The notes: generated by a model not told the origin, from the letters alone. A stretch of 64,000 nt of DNA from Pseudarthrobacter chlorophenolicus A6 (GCF_000022025.1 NC_011886.1:1374980-1438979), one strand, 5' to 3'. Shown: positions 26,989-36,732, counted from the first letter of the stretch. Translations and numbers: made by a program.

Positions 26989-28743
26989 CTAGATCCATGA
27001 CGGCATCCACATGCGGACCTTCCATGCGTCGTAGGGGATGACCTCGGCCGCCCATACGGGGTAGAAGAAGGCCGACAGCAGAACGGCTGCGGCCACGAAC
27101 AGTGCCACCAGGTACAGCCCCGAACGGCGCCGCCACGGCGGATCGGATGACCTGCCGAGGACCAGGCCCAGGCAATAGGCGAGGGACAGCACCAGGAACG
27201 GCTCGAAGGACACCGCATAGAAATAGAACATTGTCCGGTCCGGATACATGAACCACGGCAGGTACCCTGCGGCAACGCCGGCCAGTATGGCGCCGGCGCG
27301 CCAGTCACGCCGGCCGGCCCACCAGAACAGCAGGACGACCAGGGAGATGGCCGCAGCCCACCAGATCAGGGGATTGCCCACCGACAGGATGGCCGAGGTG
27401 CACTTGGCGACGTCGCAGCCGGGGGTGCCCTGCTGGGGGGATTCATAGAAGAACGACGTCGGCCGGCCCAGTACCAGCCAGCTCCAGGCGCTTGCCTCGT
27501 AAGGGTGCTCGGAACTGAGGCCCTGGTGGAAGGTGTAGGCCTCCTGGTGGTAATGGGCGAGTGACCGCACAGCGTCAGGCAACCAGCCCCACGTCGCGGA
27601 GGGGTTGTTTTCCGCCCAATGCCGGAAGTAGCCGTTGTCGGACCGGAACCAGCCGGTCCACGTCAGCGAATAGACAGCGGCGGCCACGGGAACCGTGCTG
27701 AAGAACGCGGGAAGGCCGTCCTTGATGATTCCGCCGCTGACCCAGCCCCGGATGCCTGCCACCCGCCGGGCATTCAGGTCCCAGAAGACGGTGAGCAGGC
27801 CGAACCCCGCCAGGAAGAACAGTCCGGACCACTTGGTACCGACAGCCAGTCCAAGGCAAACACCGGCAGTGATGCGCCACCAGCGGACGCCAAGCCACGG
27901 GCCGGACAGCAGTTCCGCCACCGGCGGACGTCCGCCATTGCGTGCTGCGGCAGCGGCCAGCCGGGCGGCGAGCCTCCGACGGCCATCGTCCCGGTCCATC
28001 AGGAGCGCCCCGAAGGCCGCCAGGACCCAGAACATCAGGAAGATGTCCAGCAGTGAGGTGCGGGACATGACCAAGTGGTGGCCGTCCACCGCCAGGAGCA
28101 AGCCTGCGGCTCCGGCCAGTGGAAGGGACCGGAACAGCTTGAGCGCGATGAGCGAGACCAGCAGGACTGACAGGGTTCCGGTCAGGGCTGCTGCGAAGCG
28201 CCAGCCGAACGGGTTGTCAGAGCCGAAGAGCGCCATCCCCGCGGCGATCATCCACTTACCCACCGGCGGATGGACCACGTATTCCGGGGAGTTCAGCAGG
28301 ACATCCGGGTTGCCGGCGTTGAAGGAGTCGTTCGCCTTGTCCGGCCAGCTGCGCTCGTAGCCGCTGATGAGGTAGGAGTAAGCGTCCTTGACATAGTAGG
28401 TCTCGTCGAAGACCAGCTTGTGCGGGGCATCCAGGCGGAAGAAGCGGAGGATTCCCGCCACCACCGCCGTGAAGACAGGCACAAGGATGAACCAGATCCG
28501 CAGCGAGGGCGGGTACTCCCGCCACGACCGGACGCTGCCCAGCAGCCGCGCCCGGAGTCCGTCGATGCTGAAAGCTTCCTCCGGCCTGACAACCCACGGC
28601 CTGGACCTGCCGCGCCCCAACCGGAACGGACCCTGCTCCGCAACCTCGGAAAGGGTGCCTGGAGACGCCGCTGGAGCGGGTTGTCCGGCTCCGGATTCTC
28701 CGGCTCCCGGCCGCCGCGTCGAGGTCTGCGTCACGAGCCCCAT
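26989..28743 (-). CDS. pmt: polyprenyl-phosphate-mannose--protein O-mannosyltransferase
   Basis: 584-aa GT39 membrane enzyme that transfers mannose from polyprenyl-phosphomannose to Ser/Thr of secreted proteins during Sec export. The first extracytoplasmic loop has the acidic motif LVFDETYYVKDAYSYL, and HPPVGKWMIAAG follows, as in Pmt of Mycobacterium and Corynebacterium. About ten to eleven hydrophobic helices alternate through the protein. The N-terminal ~65 residues are a charged Gly/Ala/Pro cytoplasmic tail. The ATG at 28743 has AAAGG 4 nt upstream. It diverges from rsmI over 46 bp, an arrangement conserved in many actinobacteria. Confidence 0.93.
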   Translation of the reverse strand: MGLVTQTSTRRPGAGESGAGQPAPAASPGTLSEVAEQGPFRLGRGRSRPWVVRPEEAFSIDGLRARLLGSVRSWREYPPSLRIWFILVPVFTAVVAGILRFFRLDAPHKLVFDETYYVKDAYSYLISGYERSWPDKANDSFNAGNPDVLLNSPEYVVHPPVGKWMIAAGMALFGSDNPFGWRFAAALTGTLSVLLVSLIALKLFRSLPLAGAAGLLLAVDGHHLVMSRTSLLDIFLMFWVLAAFGALLMDRDDGRRRLAARLAAAAARNGGRPPVAELLSGPWLGVRWWRITAGVCLGLAVGTKWSGLFFLAGFGLLTVFWDLNARRVAGIRGWVSGGIIKDGLPAFFSTVPVAAAVYSLTWTGWFRSDNGYFRHWAENNPSATWGWLPDAVRSLAHYHQEAYTFHQGLSSEHPYEASAWSWLVLGRPTSFFYESPQQGTPGCDVAKCTSAILSVGNPLIWWAAAISLVVLLFWWAGRRDWRAGAILAGVAAGYLPWFMYPDRTMFYFYAVSFEPFLVLSLAYCLGLVLGRSSDPPWRRRSGLYLVALFVAAAVLLSAFFYPVWAAEVIPYDAWKVRMWMPSWI

Positions 28744-28777
28744 GCTACCTTTTGCGGCTGGCAGTCCTTCCCAGCAG

Positions 28778-28783
28778 TAGGCT
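28778..28783 (+). promoter_or_regulatory. rsmI -10 element, leaderless type
   Basis: TAGGCT, 6 nt (GGTGGC) before GTG 28790 in the 46-bp pmt-rsmI gap. Confidence 0.5.
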
Positions 28784-28789
28784 GGTGGC

Positions 28790-29665
28790 GTGGATTCTTC
28801 CCCCAGCACCTCTCCCGCCGCCGGCCCTGCTGCCCCCGGGCGCATTGTCCTTGCCGCCACGCCCATCGGAAATGTCGGCGACGCCTCCGCCCGCCTGGTT
28901 GAGCTGCTGGGGACAGCGGACATTGTTGCCGCGGAGGACACCCGCCGCCTGCACCGCCTGGTCCAGAGCCTCGGCATCAGTGTGGCCGGAAGGATCATCA
29001 GCTACCACGAACACAACGAAGCGACCCGGACCGCCGAGCTCCTTGACCAGGTCCGGTTGGGCAGCACCCTGGTCATGGTGACCGACGCCGGGATGCCGTC
29101 GGTTTCCGATCCCGGGTTCCGGCTGGTGGAGGGCGCCGTGGCCGCCGGTCTGACGGTCACCGCTGTCCCCGGCCCGTCTGCCGTCCTGACTGCCCTGGCG
29201 CTGTCCGGCCTGCCGACCGACCGGTTCTGCTTCGAGGGGTTCCTGCCGCGGAAAGCCGGTGAACGCGCCGGACGGCTGGCAGACCTCGCCGGTGAGCGCA
29301 GGACTATGGTGTTTTTCGAAGCGCCGCACCGGCTTGAAGCCATGCTCCGCGCGCTGCGTGAGCGTTTCGGCCCGGACCGGCCCGTCGCCGTCTGCCGCGA
29401 GCTGACCAAGACGTATGAGGAAGTGATCCGGGGCTCCCTCGACGAGCTGCTGCACTGGGCCGAAAGCAACGAGGTCCGCGGGGAAATTGCCGTAGTCCTC
29501 GGTGGCGCGCCGGAGCAGGCCGCCGGTACGCCGAAGGACCACGTGGCGGCGGTGAACGAACTGGTGGCCCAGGGCATCAGGCTCAAGGAAGCCGTGGCCG
29601 CGGTTGCGGAGGACGTCAGGGTCAGCAAACGCGAGCTGTATTCGGCCGTGCTTGCCGCCCGCTGA
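28790..29665 (+). CDS. rsmI: 16S rRNA (cytidine(1402)-2'-O)-methyltransferase
   Basis: SAM-dependent enzyme that 2'-O-methylates C1402 in the 30S decoding centre. The 291-aa tetrapyrrole-methylase-fold protein shows RIVLAATPIGNVGDASARL, VAAEDTRRLHRL, ISYHEHNEATR and VTDAGMPSVSDPGFRLV, all diagnostic of RsmI/YraL. The N-terminal ~20 residues are a variable Ser/Pro/Ala extension. GTG start, leaderless-type promoter. It pairs functionally with other rRNA modification in this window (rsmA). Confidence 0.95.
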   Translation: MDSSPSTSPAAGPAAPGRIVLAATPIGNVGDASARLVELLGTADIVAAEDTRRLHRLVQSLGISVAGRIISYHEHNEATRTAELLDQVRLGSTLVMVTDAGMPSVSDPGFRLVEGAVAAGLTVTAVPGPSAVLTALALSGLPTDRFCFEGFLPRKAGERAGRLADLAGERRTMVFFEAPHRLEAMLRALRERFGPDRPVAVCRELTKTYEEVIRGSLDELLHWAESNEVRGEIAVVLGGAPEQAAGTPKDHVAAVNELVAQGIRLKEAVAAVAEDVRVSKRELYSAVLAAR

Positions 29666-29703
29666 GGGCACTTCCAACCCGTGTGGCCCACAGTCCGAAA
29701 GTG

Positions 29704-29719
29704 CTGTGCAGCTGCACAG
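29704..29719. promoter_or_regulatory. 16-bp perfect palindrome upstream of gabD
   Basis: CTGTGCAGCTGCACAG, self-complementary over 16 bp, in the 195-bp rsmI-gabD gap. It may be an operator for a dimeric regulator or part of a weak rsmI terminator. GGAGCGT (29745-29751) and ACGCTCC (29800-29806) further on could pair in a leader. Confidence 0.35.
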
Positions 29720-29860
29720 TAAACCCGTTATTGGGCAGTGCGCCGGAGCGTAGACCCCTCCTTCGTGCCCGCAGTAGTGTGACAGTTAATCGGCCTCCGA
29801 CGCTCCGCCTCTACGGCAGGACACCATGGCCGCCACAACCCTACTGACGAGGGAGTCATC

Positions 29861-31360
29861 GTGACTGTTACTGCACAGGCCGCTGTTACCGCCGACCGTG
29901 AAAGCCGGCTTCTGGCCTCCGTTCCCACCGGTTTGCTGATCAATGGCGAGTGGCGTGATGCCGCTTCCGGCAAGACGTTCGACGTCGAGGATCCCGCCAC
30001 CGGCAAGGTGCTGCTGAGCATTGCCGACGCCGGCGCCGAGGATGGTGCCGCGGCCCTGGACGCTGCGGTGGCTGCGCAGGAGTCCTGGGCAAAGGTTCCG
30101 CCGCGGGAGCGTGGGGAGATCCTGCGCCGGGCTTTCGAGCTTGTGACTGAGCGTGCCGAGGACTTCGCGCTGCTGATGACCATGGAGATGGGCAAGCCCC
30201 TGGCCGAGGCCCGCGGCGAGGTCACCTACGGTGCAGAGTTCCTGCGCTGGTTCTCCGAGGAAGCTGTCCGCGCGTTCGGCCGCTACTCCGTGGCCCCGGA
30301 CGGCAAATCCCGCCTGCTGGTAACCAAGAAGCCCGTTGGCCCGTGCCTGCTGATCACGCCGTGGAACTTCCCGCTGGCCATGGCCACCCGCAAGATCGCG
30401 CCGGCCGTTGCCGCCGGCTGCACCATGGTCCTGAAATCGGCCAACCTGACGCCGCTGACGTCGCAGCTGTTCGCGGCCGTGATGCAGGAAGCCGGGCTGC
30501 CCGCCGGTGTCCTGAACGTCATTCCGACCTCCACCGCCGGTGCCACGACCGGTCCGCTGATCAAGGATGCCCGGCTGCGGAAGCTTTCCTTCACCGGATC
30601 CACCGAAGTGGGCCGCCGGCTGCTTTCCGATGCGTCAGAAACCGTGCTCCGGACCTCGATGGAGCTCGGCGGCAACGCTCCGTTCGTCGTCTTCGACGAT
30701 GCTGACCTGGATGCGGCCGTCGCCGGTGCCATGCTGGCCAAGCTGCGCAACATGGGTGAGGCCTGCACCGCTGCCAACCGGTTTATCGTGCACGAATCCG
30801 TGGCCACCGAATTCGCGGAGAAGTTCGCCGCGAAGATGAAGGAGATGACCACCGCCCGCGGCACCGAGCCCGAGTCCAAAGTGGGCCCGCTGATCGATGC
30901 CAAGAGCCGGGACAAGGTGCACGAACTGGTTTCCGACGCCGTTGCCTCCGGCGCGAAGGCTGTCCTGGGCGGCGCGCCGGTGGACGGCCCGGGCTACTTC
31001 TACCAGCCCACCATCCTCGCCGGCGTCACCGAGGGCACCCGGATCCTGTCGGAAGAGATCTTCGGCCCGGTAGCCCCCATCATCACGTTCTCCAGCGAGG
31101 ACGACGCCGTACGCCTGGCCAACAACACCGAATATGGCCTGGTGGCGTACGTCTTCACCAAGGACCTCAACCGGGGCATCCGGATGGGTGAACGGCTCGA
31201 AACCGGCATGCTCGGCCTGAACGCCGGCGTGATTTCCAACGCCGCGGCACCCTTCGGGGGCGTCAAGCAGTCCGGCCTGGGCCGTGAAGGCGGGCTCGAA
31301 GGCATCGAGGAGTACCTCTACACCCAGTACATCGGCATCGCCGACCCCTACGCCGGCTGA
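29861..31360 (+). CDS. gabD: NAD(P)-dependent succinate-semialdehyde dehydrogenase
   Basis: 499-aa ALDH-superfamily enzyme oxidising succinic semialdehyde to succinate in GABA and related catabolism. Cofactor site ITPWNFPLAMATRKIAPAVAAG, general base Glu268 in MELGGNAPFVVFDDADLD, catalytic Cys302 in GEACTAANRF. The C-terminus (AAPFGGVKQSGLGREGGLEG, IEEYLYTQYIGI) fits the GabD subgroup. GTG 29861 is supported by GAGGGAG 5 nt upstream. No transaminase gene is adjacent, so the exact aldehyde substrate is inferred from family resemblance. Confidence 0.9.
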   Translation: MTVTAQAAVTADRESRLLASVPTGLLINGEWRDAASGKTFDVEDPATGKVLLSIADAGAEDGAAALDAAVAAQESWAKVPPRERGEILRRAFELVTERAEDFALLMTMEMGKPLAEARGEVTYGAEFLRWFSEEAVRAFGRYSVAPDGKSRLLVTKKPVGPCLLITPWNFPLAMATRKIAPAVAAGCTMVLKSANLTPLTSQLFAAVMQEAGLPAGVLNVIPTSTAGATTGPLIKDARLRKLSFTGSTEVGRRLLSDASETVLRTSMELGGNAPFVVFDDADLDAAVAGAMLAKLRNMGEACTAANRFIVHESVATEFAEKFAAKMKEMTTARGTEPESKVGPLIDAKSRDKVHELVSDAVASGAKAVLGGAPVDGPGYFYQPTILAGVTEGTRILSEEIFGPVAPIITFSSEDDAVRLANNTEYGLVAYVFTKDLNRGIRMGERLETGMLGLNAGVISNAAAPFGGVKQSGLGREGGLEGIEEYLYTQYIGIADPYAG

Positions 31361-31407
31361 TCCCCTCCGCCGGAAAAGGGCCGGCGAACGTGGCGGGATC
31401 GCCGCAG

Positions 31408-33948
31408 TCAGTTGCTTTCCTGCTCGTGGAAGCCGCCGTGCGCAGTCTGCCCTGGCCCGTTGGGCCGGGCGCGCACGGCGGCTTCTGCGTTGGTCTCCGC
31501 GCGCCGCGTCAACGCGCGGCCCGCGAGCCTGACCGGAGCGGTGGCCCACCTGCCCAGGCGGCCGATGACGGAAGGCGGCAGCCACCTTGCCCTCCACCGC
31601 CGCAACAGGGTTGCGTTGGCCCGCAGCGAATCCTCGAGCGGCCCCAACGGTCCGGGCGCTGCGGCGGCACCACGCGAACCCGCAACGCGGCCGGATAAGC
31701 CGGCGTCGGGTTTCGGGAGACCGTCAGGCTGCTCCGGCGGCCGGCCGTACCTGCGACGTTCAAAGGCCGCCGTGACGGCGGCAACGGCACGGTGCGCCGC
31801 CTCATCCATGCCGTCCGGCTCGCCCAGCAGCGACCTGCGTAGGCGCGACGCGTAGGCGCGCGGTGATTCACTGGTGCCGGCCGGGAGCCCGTAGTCCCGG
31901 CCGAGGTCCAGCAGCTCGCTCCATGCCAGCGGAACGGCATCACCGGGGTTCCTCGGCCGGAGGCGCCGCGCACGGATTCCGGCGCGCACCAGCCGCGGCG
32001 ACGCCGCAAGCAGGAGCAAACCCAGCACGCCACCCGTTCCCAGCAGCCATGGAAGCACCTGTGCGCCGGCGTCGGTGCTTCCGCCGCCAACCCCCGGCGC
32101 CGGCACCGGGGTGGCGCTGGGAGCCGGTGTCGGAACCGGGGCGGGATCGGGGACGAGGTCATCATTGTTCTCAACGGAGCCTGGCGCTGCGGGGGACGAG
32201 GCATCGCTTGCGTAGCCCGGTACCACGCCACGGGACGGCGTGGGCTCGAACGGCACCCAGCCCAGCCCCTGGAAGTACAGTTCCGGCCAGGCATGGGCAT
32301 CCCGCGCGTCCACCTCGTACTCCGAAAGCTCGCCTTGACCGGCCACGGTTACCGTGGCGCCGGTCAGCCTGCCCGGCGCATACCCCACCGCGATCCGGCT
32401 GGGGATCCCCTCCAGCCGCGCCATCACCGCCATTGCGGAGGCGTAATGGATGCAGTATCCGCTCTTCTGCTCCAGAAAGTCGGACAGGACTGACAATCCG
32501 TTGCCGTCATAGCCGCCCTGTACCGGCGATTGCAGGGAATACGTGAATTCCGATGAGCGCAGGTAACGCTGGATGGCCATGGCCTTCTCGTATGGCGTGG
32601 CACCCGCACCGGCCACGCGCCCGGCGGTGGTCCGGACGATCTCCGGCACGTTCCCGGGGATCCGCGTGAAGTCGTCCGGGACGTCCCGCACCGGAGCGGA
32701 CGACTGCGCCAGCAGCGCGGCCGTCAGATTGGGCACCGACGATGTCACCACGTACTCCTGGCGCCGGGAGGCTGTGGCGTCGGAGCCCTTGATGCTCAGC
32801 GTGGCGGGATCCCAGGTCCACCGGCCGTTGAGGCCGCGGACGGTTTCCGGCGCGTAAGGGGCCGGTAGGTACGGGCTGCTGAACGTGCCGGTGTCAATGG
32901 CCGTGACCTGTTGCTGTTCGTCGGCGAGGACCGCATACCCTGGGTCGATCTGTCCGCCCAGTGGCAACCGTGATGCGGTGCGGTCGTCCGGTCCCCAGGA
33001 TTCGCCGTCGAAATGGTCCACGGTGACGGACCTCAGATACAGGGGAGCTGTGGCACTGGTGGCGTAGGTGATCCGGCCGCTGCCGTCCGGTGTCCGCAGG
33101 CTGTTTCCCAGCGTGATCATGGGATTCAGGCCGGTTCCGGTTCCCCACGGATTGAGCCGTGAGCCCTGCGGGAAGGTGCCCTGGTCGAAGCCCGGCACAG
33201 CCAGCGGCACCACCAGGGTGGCGGCCAGCGCCACGGCACCGGTGAGGGCGGCCCGGCGAAGCTGCCCCGGGTTCCGTGCAGTCCCGCCCTGGCTGCGGAA
33301 GTCGGGGGCAAACCACTGGCTGCAGGCCAGGATCATCAGGTAGCCGGCCACCGTCACAGTGAATCCCCAGAAACCGACGCTTTGCGGTTTGATCATCGCC
33401 GGTACCACCAAGATGGCCAGCAGCCCCATGCCGGTGGCCGCCGGCATGCCGAGCGGGACAGCCAGCGCATCCACCAGGATCACCGCCAGTCCAAGGACGG
33501 CGCAGATCACCATGACGATGCCCACATTGGGTGCAACGGGAGCTGTCTCCGACAGGACGGTTTCGCTGGCGCGGCGAATCAGCTGGTTGACGTCGGAAAA
33601 CGTCGCGGCGCTGGGAATCACCCCCAGAATGCTTGACCCGCGGAAGAACGTCAGTGTGAGGATGGCCCCCAGCGAGAGGAAGCCGCCTGCGGTGACCAGC
33701 AGCGGCGCTGCGCGCAGTGCCCGAAGCCCGGCGAGGGTGAAGCCCACCGCGCCGACGGTGGTGGCCACGGGCCAATACCAGGCCCAACCGCGCAGGACCC
33801 CGTTCAGGGACAGGGCAGCCCCGCAGACTGCCAGCACGATCGCTGCGGCCATGGCCCAGGGGTACGCGCCCACGCGGGCTGGCCTTGTACCGGCATTCGG
33901 TGCTGACTGGGTACCCTTTCGCGGAGTCCGGGCCGGCGCCATGGTCAT
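31408..33948 (-). CDS. TgpA-like transmembrane transglutaminase (DUF3488 + transglutaminase core)
   Basis: 846 aa. About six N-terminal helices to ~residue 215 (DUF3488 region), then a large extracytoplasmic part. The transglutaminase-like core holds Cys in KSGYCIHYASAMAVMARLEG, His in DARDAHAWPELYFQG, and the following VPFEPTPSRG. A Pro/Ala-rich linker, one more helix (VLPWLLGTGGVLGLLLLAAS), and a DUF4129-like cytoplasmic C-terminus rich in Arg/Pro/Ala follow. Substrate is unknown; related operons have been linked to envelope integrity. The ATG overlaps the DUF58 stop (ATGA), so the two are translationally coupled. Third gene of moxR-DUF58-tgpA. Confidence 0.9.
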   Translation of the reverse strand: MTMAPARTPRKGTQSAPNAGTRPARVGAYPWAMAAAIVLAVCGAALSLNGVLRGWAWYWPVATTVGAVGFTLAGLRALRAAPLLVTAGGFLSLGAILTLTFFRGSSILGVIPSAATFSDVNQLIRRASETVLSETAPVAPNVGIVMVICAVLGLAVILVDALAVPLGMPAATGMGLLAILVVPAMIKPQSVGFWGFTVTVAGYLMILACSQWFAPDFRSQGGTARNPGQLRRAALTGAVALAATLVVPLAVPGFDQGTFPQGSRLNPWGTGTGLNPMITLGNSLRTPDGSGRITYATSATAPLYLRSVTVDHFDGESWGPDDRTASRLPLGGQIDPGYAVLADEQQQVTAIDTGTFSSPYLPAPYAPETVRGLNGRWTWDPATLSIKGSDATASRRQEYVVTSSVPNLTAALLAQSSAPVRDVPDDFTRIPGNVPEIVRTTAGRVAGAGATPYEKAMAIQRYLRSSEFTYSLQSPVQGGYDGNGLSVLSDFLEQKSGYCIHYASAMAVMARLEGIPSRIAVGYAPGRLTGATVTVAGQGELSEYEVDARDAHAWPELYFQGLGWVPFEPTPSRGVVPGYASDASSPAAPGSVENNDDLVPDPAPVPTPAPSATPVPAPGVGGGSTDAGAQVLPWLLGTGGVLGLLLLAASPRLVRAGIRARRLRPRNPGDAVPLAWSELLDLGRDYGLPAGTSESPRAYASRLRRSLLGEPDGMDEAAHRAVAAVTAAFERRRYGRPPEQPDGLPKPDAGLSGRVAGSRGAAAAPGPLGPLEDSLRANATLLRRWRARWLPPSVIGRLGRWATAPVRLAGRALTRRAETNAEAAVRARPNGPGQTAHGGFHEQESN

Positions 33949-35420
33949 CGGACCACCCCCGCGCCGCGGCTGGCGTCACTGGACGGCGCGGGCATCGGCA
34001 CGTCCTGGTCGAACGATCCCCACGCGGCCGCGGTGCCCACGGAGGCCGGCACGGCCACGGCGCGCCACCCGCCCTGCCTCAGGGTCTCCAGCGCGGGGGA
34101 GTAGTCTTCGGGTTTCTCAGCCACGATGACGGCGAAGGCGTTGGTTCCGTAACTTGCTGCCGGGGACAGGGCGACCGCCTCTTCGGGCGAGATGCGGCCG
34201 AGGACCGCAATCAGTGGCCCGCGCATGCGGTGCGCGGACAGCTTGTCCATGAGACTGTCGTCGAATGCGGCTGGTCCTGCATCCTGGCCACTGCGGCTGC
34301 GGGGGCGCAGCAGCGCCGGAGCGGAACCCGGGCCGGCGGGCGGCCGGAACAAGCCATTGGTCCGGGCGTGGTGCGGCCCTGACAGCTGGATGGCAGCGAG
34401 GCTCTCCGCGATGGACTGCAGCCCTGACGCGCCGCTGTATTCCTCTGACTCCGGCTCCGGCGCGGAGGGCGACTGGAGGAATGCAGGCTCGCCGCGGACG
34501 TCCAGGAAGCGCAGGCCATAGTTCCGCTCGGCGAGGTGGGCGCTGATGGACATGGCCGCCACCACCGACCATTCAAACGTCCGGCTGGTCAGCATGGAAT
34601 GCCCGTCCTGGCTGGCTTGGCCGGCCTGGCCCACCAGACCGCCGGCTGCGGTGGAGCCGCTGGAGAATGCCCCGAACCGGTGGTCCAGGATGATCGTGGC
34701 CTCCGGCGTCGTGACGGATTCCTCCTGGCGGACCATCAGCGAGCCGTGCCGGGCGGTGGCTGCCCAGTGGACCCTTCGCATGGGGTCGCCGTGACGGTAT
34801 TCGCGCGTCATGACGTCGTCGTCGCTGGGGTTGGCGCGGGTCCTGGTCGCCGTCACGCCGTCGTTCCCGCGTGCGCCGGCCAGGCCGGTTGCGGGGAGCA
34901 CGACGGCGGCCGGCGTCACGGTGAGCGTGTCGCCGTCGTCGATGGACTGGCGGTGCAGCGACAGCCCGAACGGGTCCGTGAACTCAGCCGTGACCGGCCC
35001 GATGCGGAATTGGCCGCGCTGCTCCGAGCGCAGGTGGTATTCATAGCGGCTGGTACCGCCCGAGGCCGTACGCGAGGGGAACCGGAACGCGGGCGAAGAG
35101 CCGAACCGCGGCGGCAGGCGTTCTTCCATATTGGCCCTGCCACTGCCTGCACCTGTCCGCGCCACGGCAAGGCGCACAGTGGTGGGGGAGGACGTTTCCA
35201 CCGGCGAAGGATGGAACTCCCGGTACACCCGGAAGCGGGGCTTCACCAGCCGGATCCCGGCCAGCGAAACCAACGGGAGAACCAGCAGCAGGATGCTGAG
35301 GGTCAGGAGGTCCCTGCGCCCCATGATGTGGGCGGCGGCCAGGGTAAAGCCCCCGGCAGCGAGCATGCCCCATCCCCGTGCGGTGAAGAGGTGCTGGGGC
35401 AGTCTGTCCAGGAGGGCCAT
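33945..35420 (-). CDS. DUF58 domain-containing protein
   Basis: 491 aa. Two N-terminal hydrophobic segments (GWGMLAAGGFTLAAAHIMG; LTLSILLLVLPLVSLAGIRL), then a beta-rich region, the DUF58 core with EYRHGDPMRRVHWAATARHGSLMVRQEE, and a vWA-like C-terminal domain. DUF58 proteins are almost always encoded with MoxR ATPases and often with transglutaminases, and are thought to be assembled or remodelled by MoxR. It starts 10 nt after the MoxR gene and overlaps the transglutaminase start by 4 bp. Confidence 0.9.
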   Translation of the reverse strand: MALLDRLPQHLFTARGWGMLAAGGFTLAAAHIMGRRDLLTLSILLLVLPLVSLAGIRLVKPRFRVYREFHPSPVETSSPTTVRLAVARTGAGSGRANMEERLPPRFGSSPAFRFPSRTASGGTSRYEYHLRSEQRGQFRIGPVTAEFTDPFGLSLHRQSIDDGDTLTVTPAAVVLPATGLAGARGNDGVTATRTRANPSDDDVMTREYRHGDPMRRVHWAATARHGSLMVRQEESVTTPEATIILDHRFGAFSSGSTAAGGLVGQAGQASQDGHSMLTSRTFEWSVVAAMSISAHLAERNYGLRFLDVRGEPAFLQSPSAPEPESEEYSGASGLQSIAESLAAIQLSGPHHARTNGLFRPPAGPGSAPALLRPRSRSGQDAGPAAFDDSLMDKLSAHRMRGPLIAVLGRISPEEAVALSPAASYGTNAFAVIVAEKPEDYSPALETLRQGGWRAVAVPASVGTAAAWGSFDQDVPMPAPSSDASRGAGVVR

Positions 35421-35430
35421 GGCTTACCGC

Positions 35431-36582
35431 TTAGCGGTTCCTGCCCGAACCTGCCACGGACGCGGCGTTCCGGGCGGACTGGCTCCGCGTTCCGGGGGCA
35501 GTGCCCGCACCCGCTGTGTAGCCGGCGCCTGCGGGTGCCTGCGGAACCGGGAGCCGCGACAGGATGCCCTGCAGCACGGTGTGCGCCGTTTCGCCGGCGC
35601 CGGCCGCCTTGCGGTCCAGGATGATCCGGTGCGCCAGGACGGCCTCGGCCACTTGGACGACGTCGTCGGGGAGGACGAAGTCGCGGGCGTCCAGGGCGGC
35701 GGTCGCCTTCGCCGCGCGGACCAACTGCAGCATGGACCGGGGGCTGGCCCCCAACCGCAGCAGCTGGCTTTCCCTGGTGGCCCGGCCAACGGACACGGTG
35801 TATTCCTTCACTGCCTGGGAGACATAGACCTGCTGGACAGTGGTGATCATGGCCGCCACCTCCGCAGCAGTGACCACCGCTGAGACTTTGGCCAACGGGG
35901 ACGCCGCCTGATGGGTTTCGAGCATCTCGATTTCGGCGTCCTTGTCCGGGTAGCCCATGGAGATCCTGGCCATGAACCTGTCGCGCTGGGCTTCGGGCAG
36001 GGGGTAGGTGCCTTCCATCTCGATGGGATTCTGGGTGGCAACCACCATGAACGGTTCGTCGAGCCGGTAGGAAGTGCCGTCCACCGTCACCTGGTGCTCC
36101 TCCATGCATTCCAGGAGGGCGGACTGGGTTTTCGCTGACGCCCGGTTGATCTCGTCGCCGATGACGATGTTGGCAAAAACCGCGCCCGGACGGAACTCGA
36201 AGAGCCGGGATGACTGGTTGTAGATGGACACGCCGGTCACGTCGGAGGGGAGCAGGTCCGGCGTGAACTGGATGCGGCTGACGGTGCAGTCGATGGTCTT
36301 GGCAAGTGTTTTTGCGAGCAGGGTCTTGCCGACGCCTGGAACGTCCTCCAGCAGCAGGTGGCCCTGGGCGAGCAGGACGGTCAACGCCAGTTCCGCGGCG
36401 TCGGACTTCCCGTCGATCACCGTGTTGACAGTGCTGAGGATCCGCTGGCTGGCGTCGTGGAACGAGTCAGCGTCCATGGCGGCGGCACGGTGCCCGTTCA
36501 GGTGGCTGACGGGATCGGAAACGCCCGCCAGGTTGCGGTTCGCAGCGCTCACATCGTTGGCAGTGCGTCGGTAAGATTCCAT
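35431..36582 (-). CDS. MoxR family AAA+ ATPase
   Basis: 383-aa AAA+ protein, probably a chaperone-like machine acting on the DUF58/vWA partner. Walker A LLEDVPGVGKTLLAKTLA, Walker B IVIGDEINRASAKTQSALLE, sensor-type VVATQNPIEMEGTYPLPEAQ, then the AAA lid. The C-terminal ~50 residues are disordered Gly/Ala/Pro. The ATG at 36582 (MESYRRTAND) is selected since AAAGG lies 6 nt upstream; the open frame continues further but without a ribosome binding site. First gene of the three-gene operon, divergent from tatD. Confidence 0.92.
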   Translation of the reverse strand: MESYRRTANDVSAANRNLAGVSDPVSHLNGHRAAAMDADSFHDASQRILSTVNTVIDGKSDAAELALTVLLAQGHLLLEDVPGVGKTLLAKTLAKTIDCTVSRIQFTPDLLPSDVTGVSIYNQSSRLFEFRPGAVFANIVIGDEINRASAKTQSALLECMEEHQVTVDGTSYRLDEPFMVVATQNPIEMEGTYPLPEAQRDRFMARISMGYPDKDAEIEMLETHQAASPLAKVSAVVTAAEVAAMITTVQQVYVSQAVKEYTVSVGRATRESQLLRLGASPRSMLQLVRAAKATAALDARDFVLPDDVVQVAEAVLAHRIILDRKAAGAGETAHTVLQGILSRLPVPQAPAGAGYTAGAGTAPGTRSQSARNAASVAGSGRNR

Positions 36583-36732
36583 CGGCAACCTTTCAGCCAG
36601 GGTTTCGCCTGGACGGGACAGCAAGCCTGCCTTCGCCCGTCGGTGGGCGTTCTCATGTGCTCCCACCAGACTACTAACACAACTGCCTGGCCTGGCATAG
36701 AGTTCCGGCGAAATCATGGTGCGCTCCGCCGC

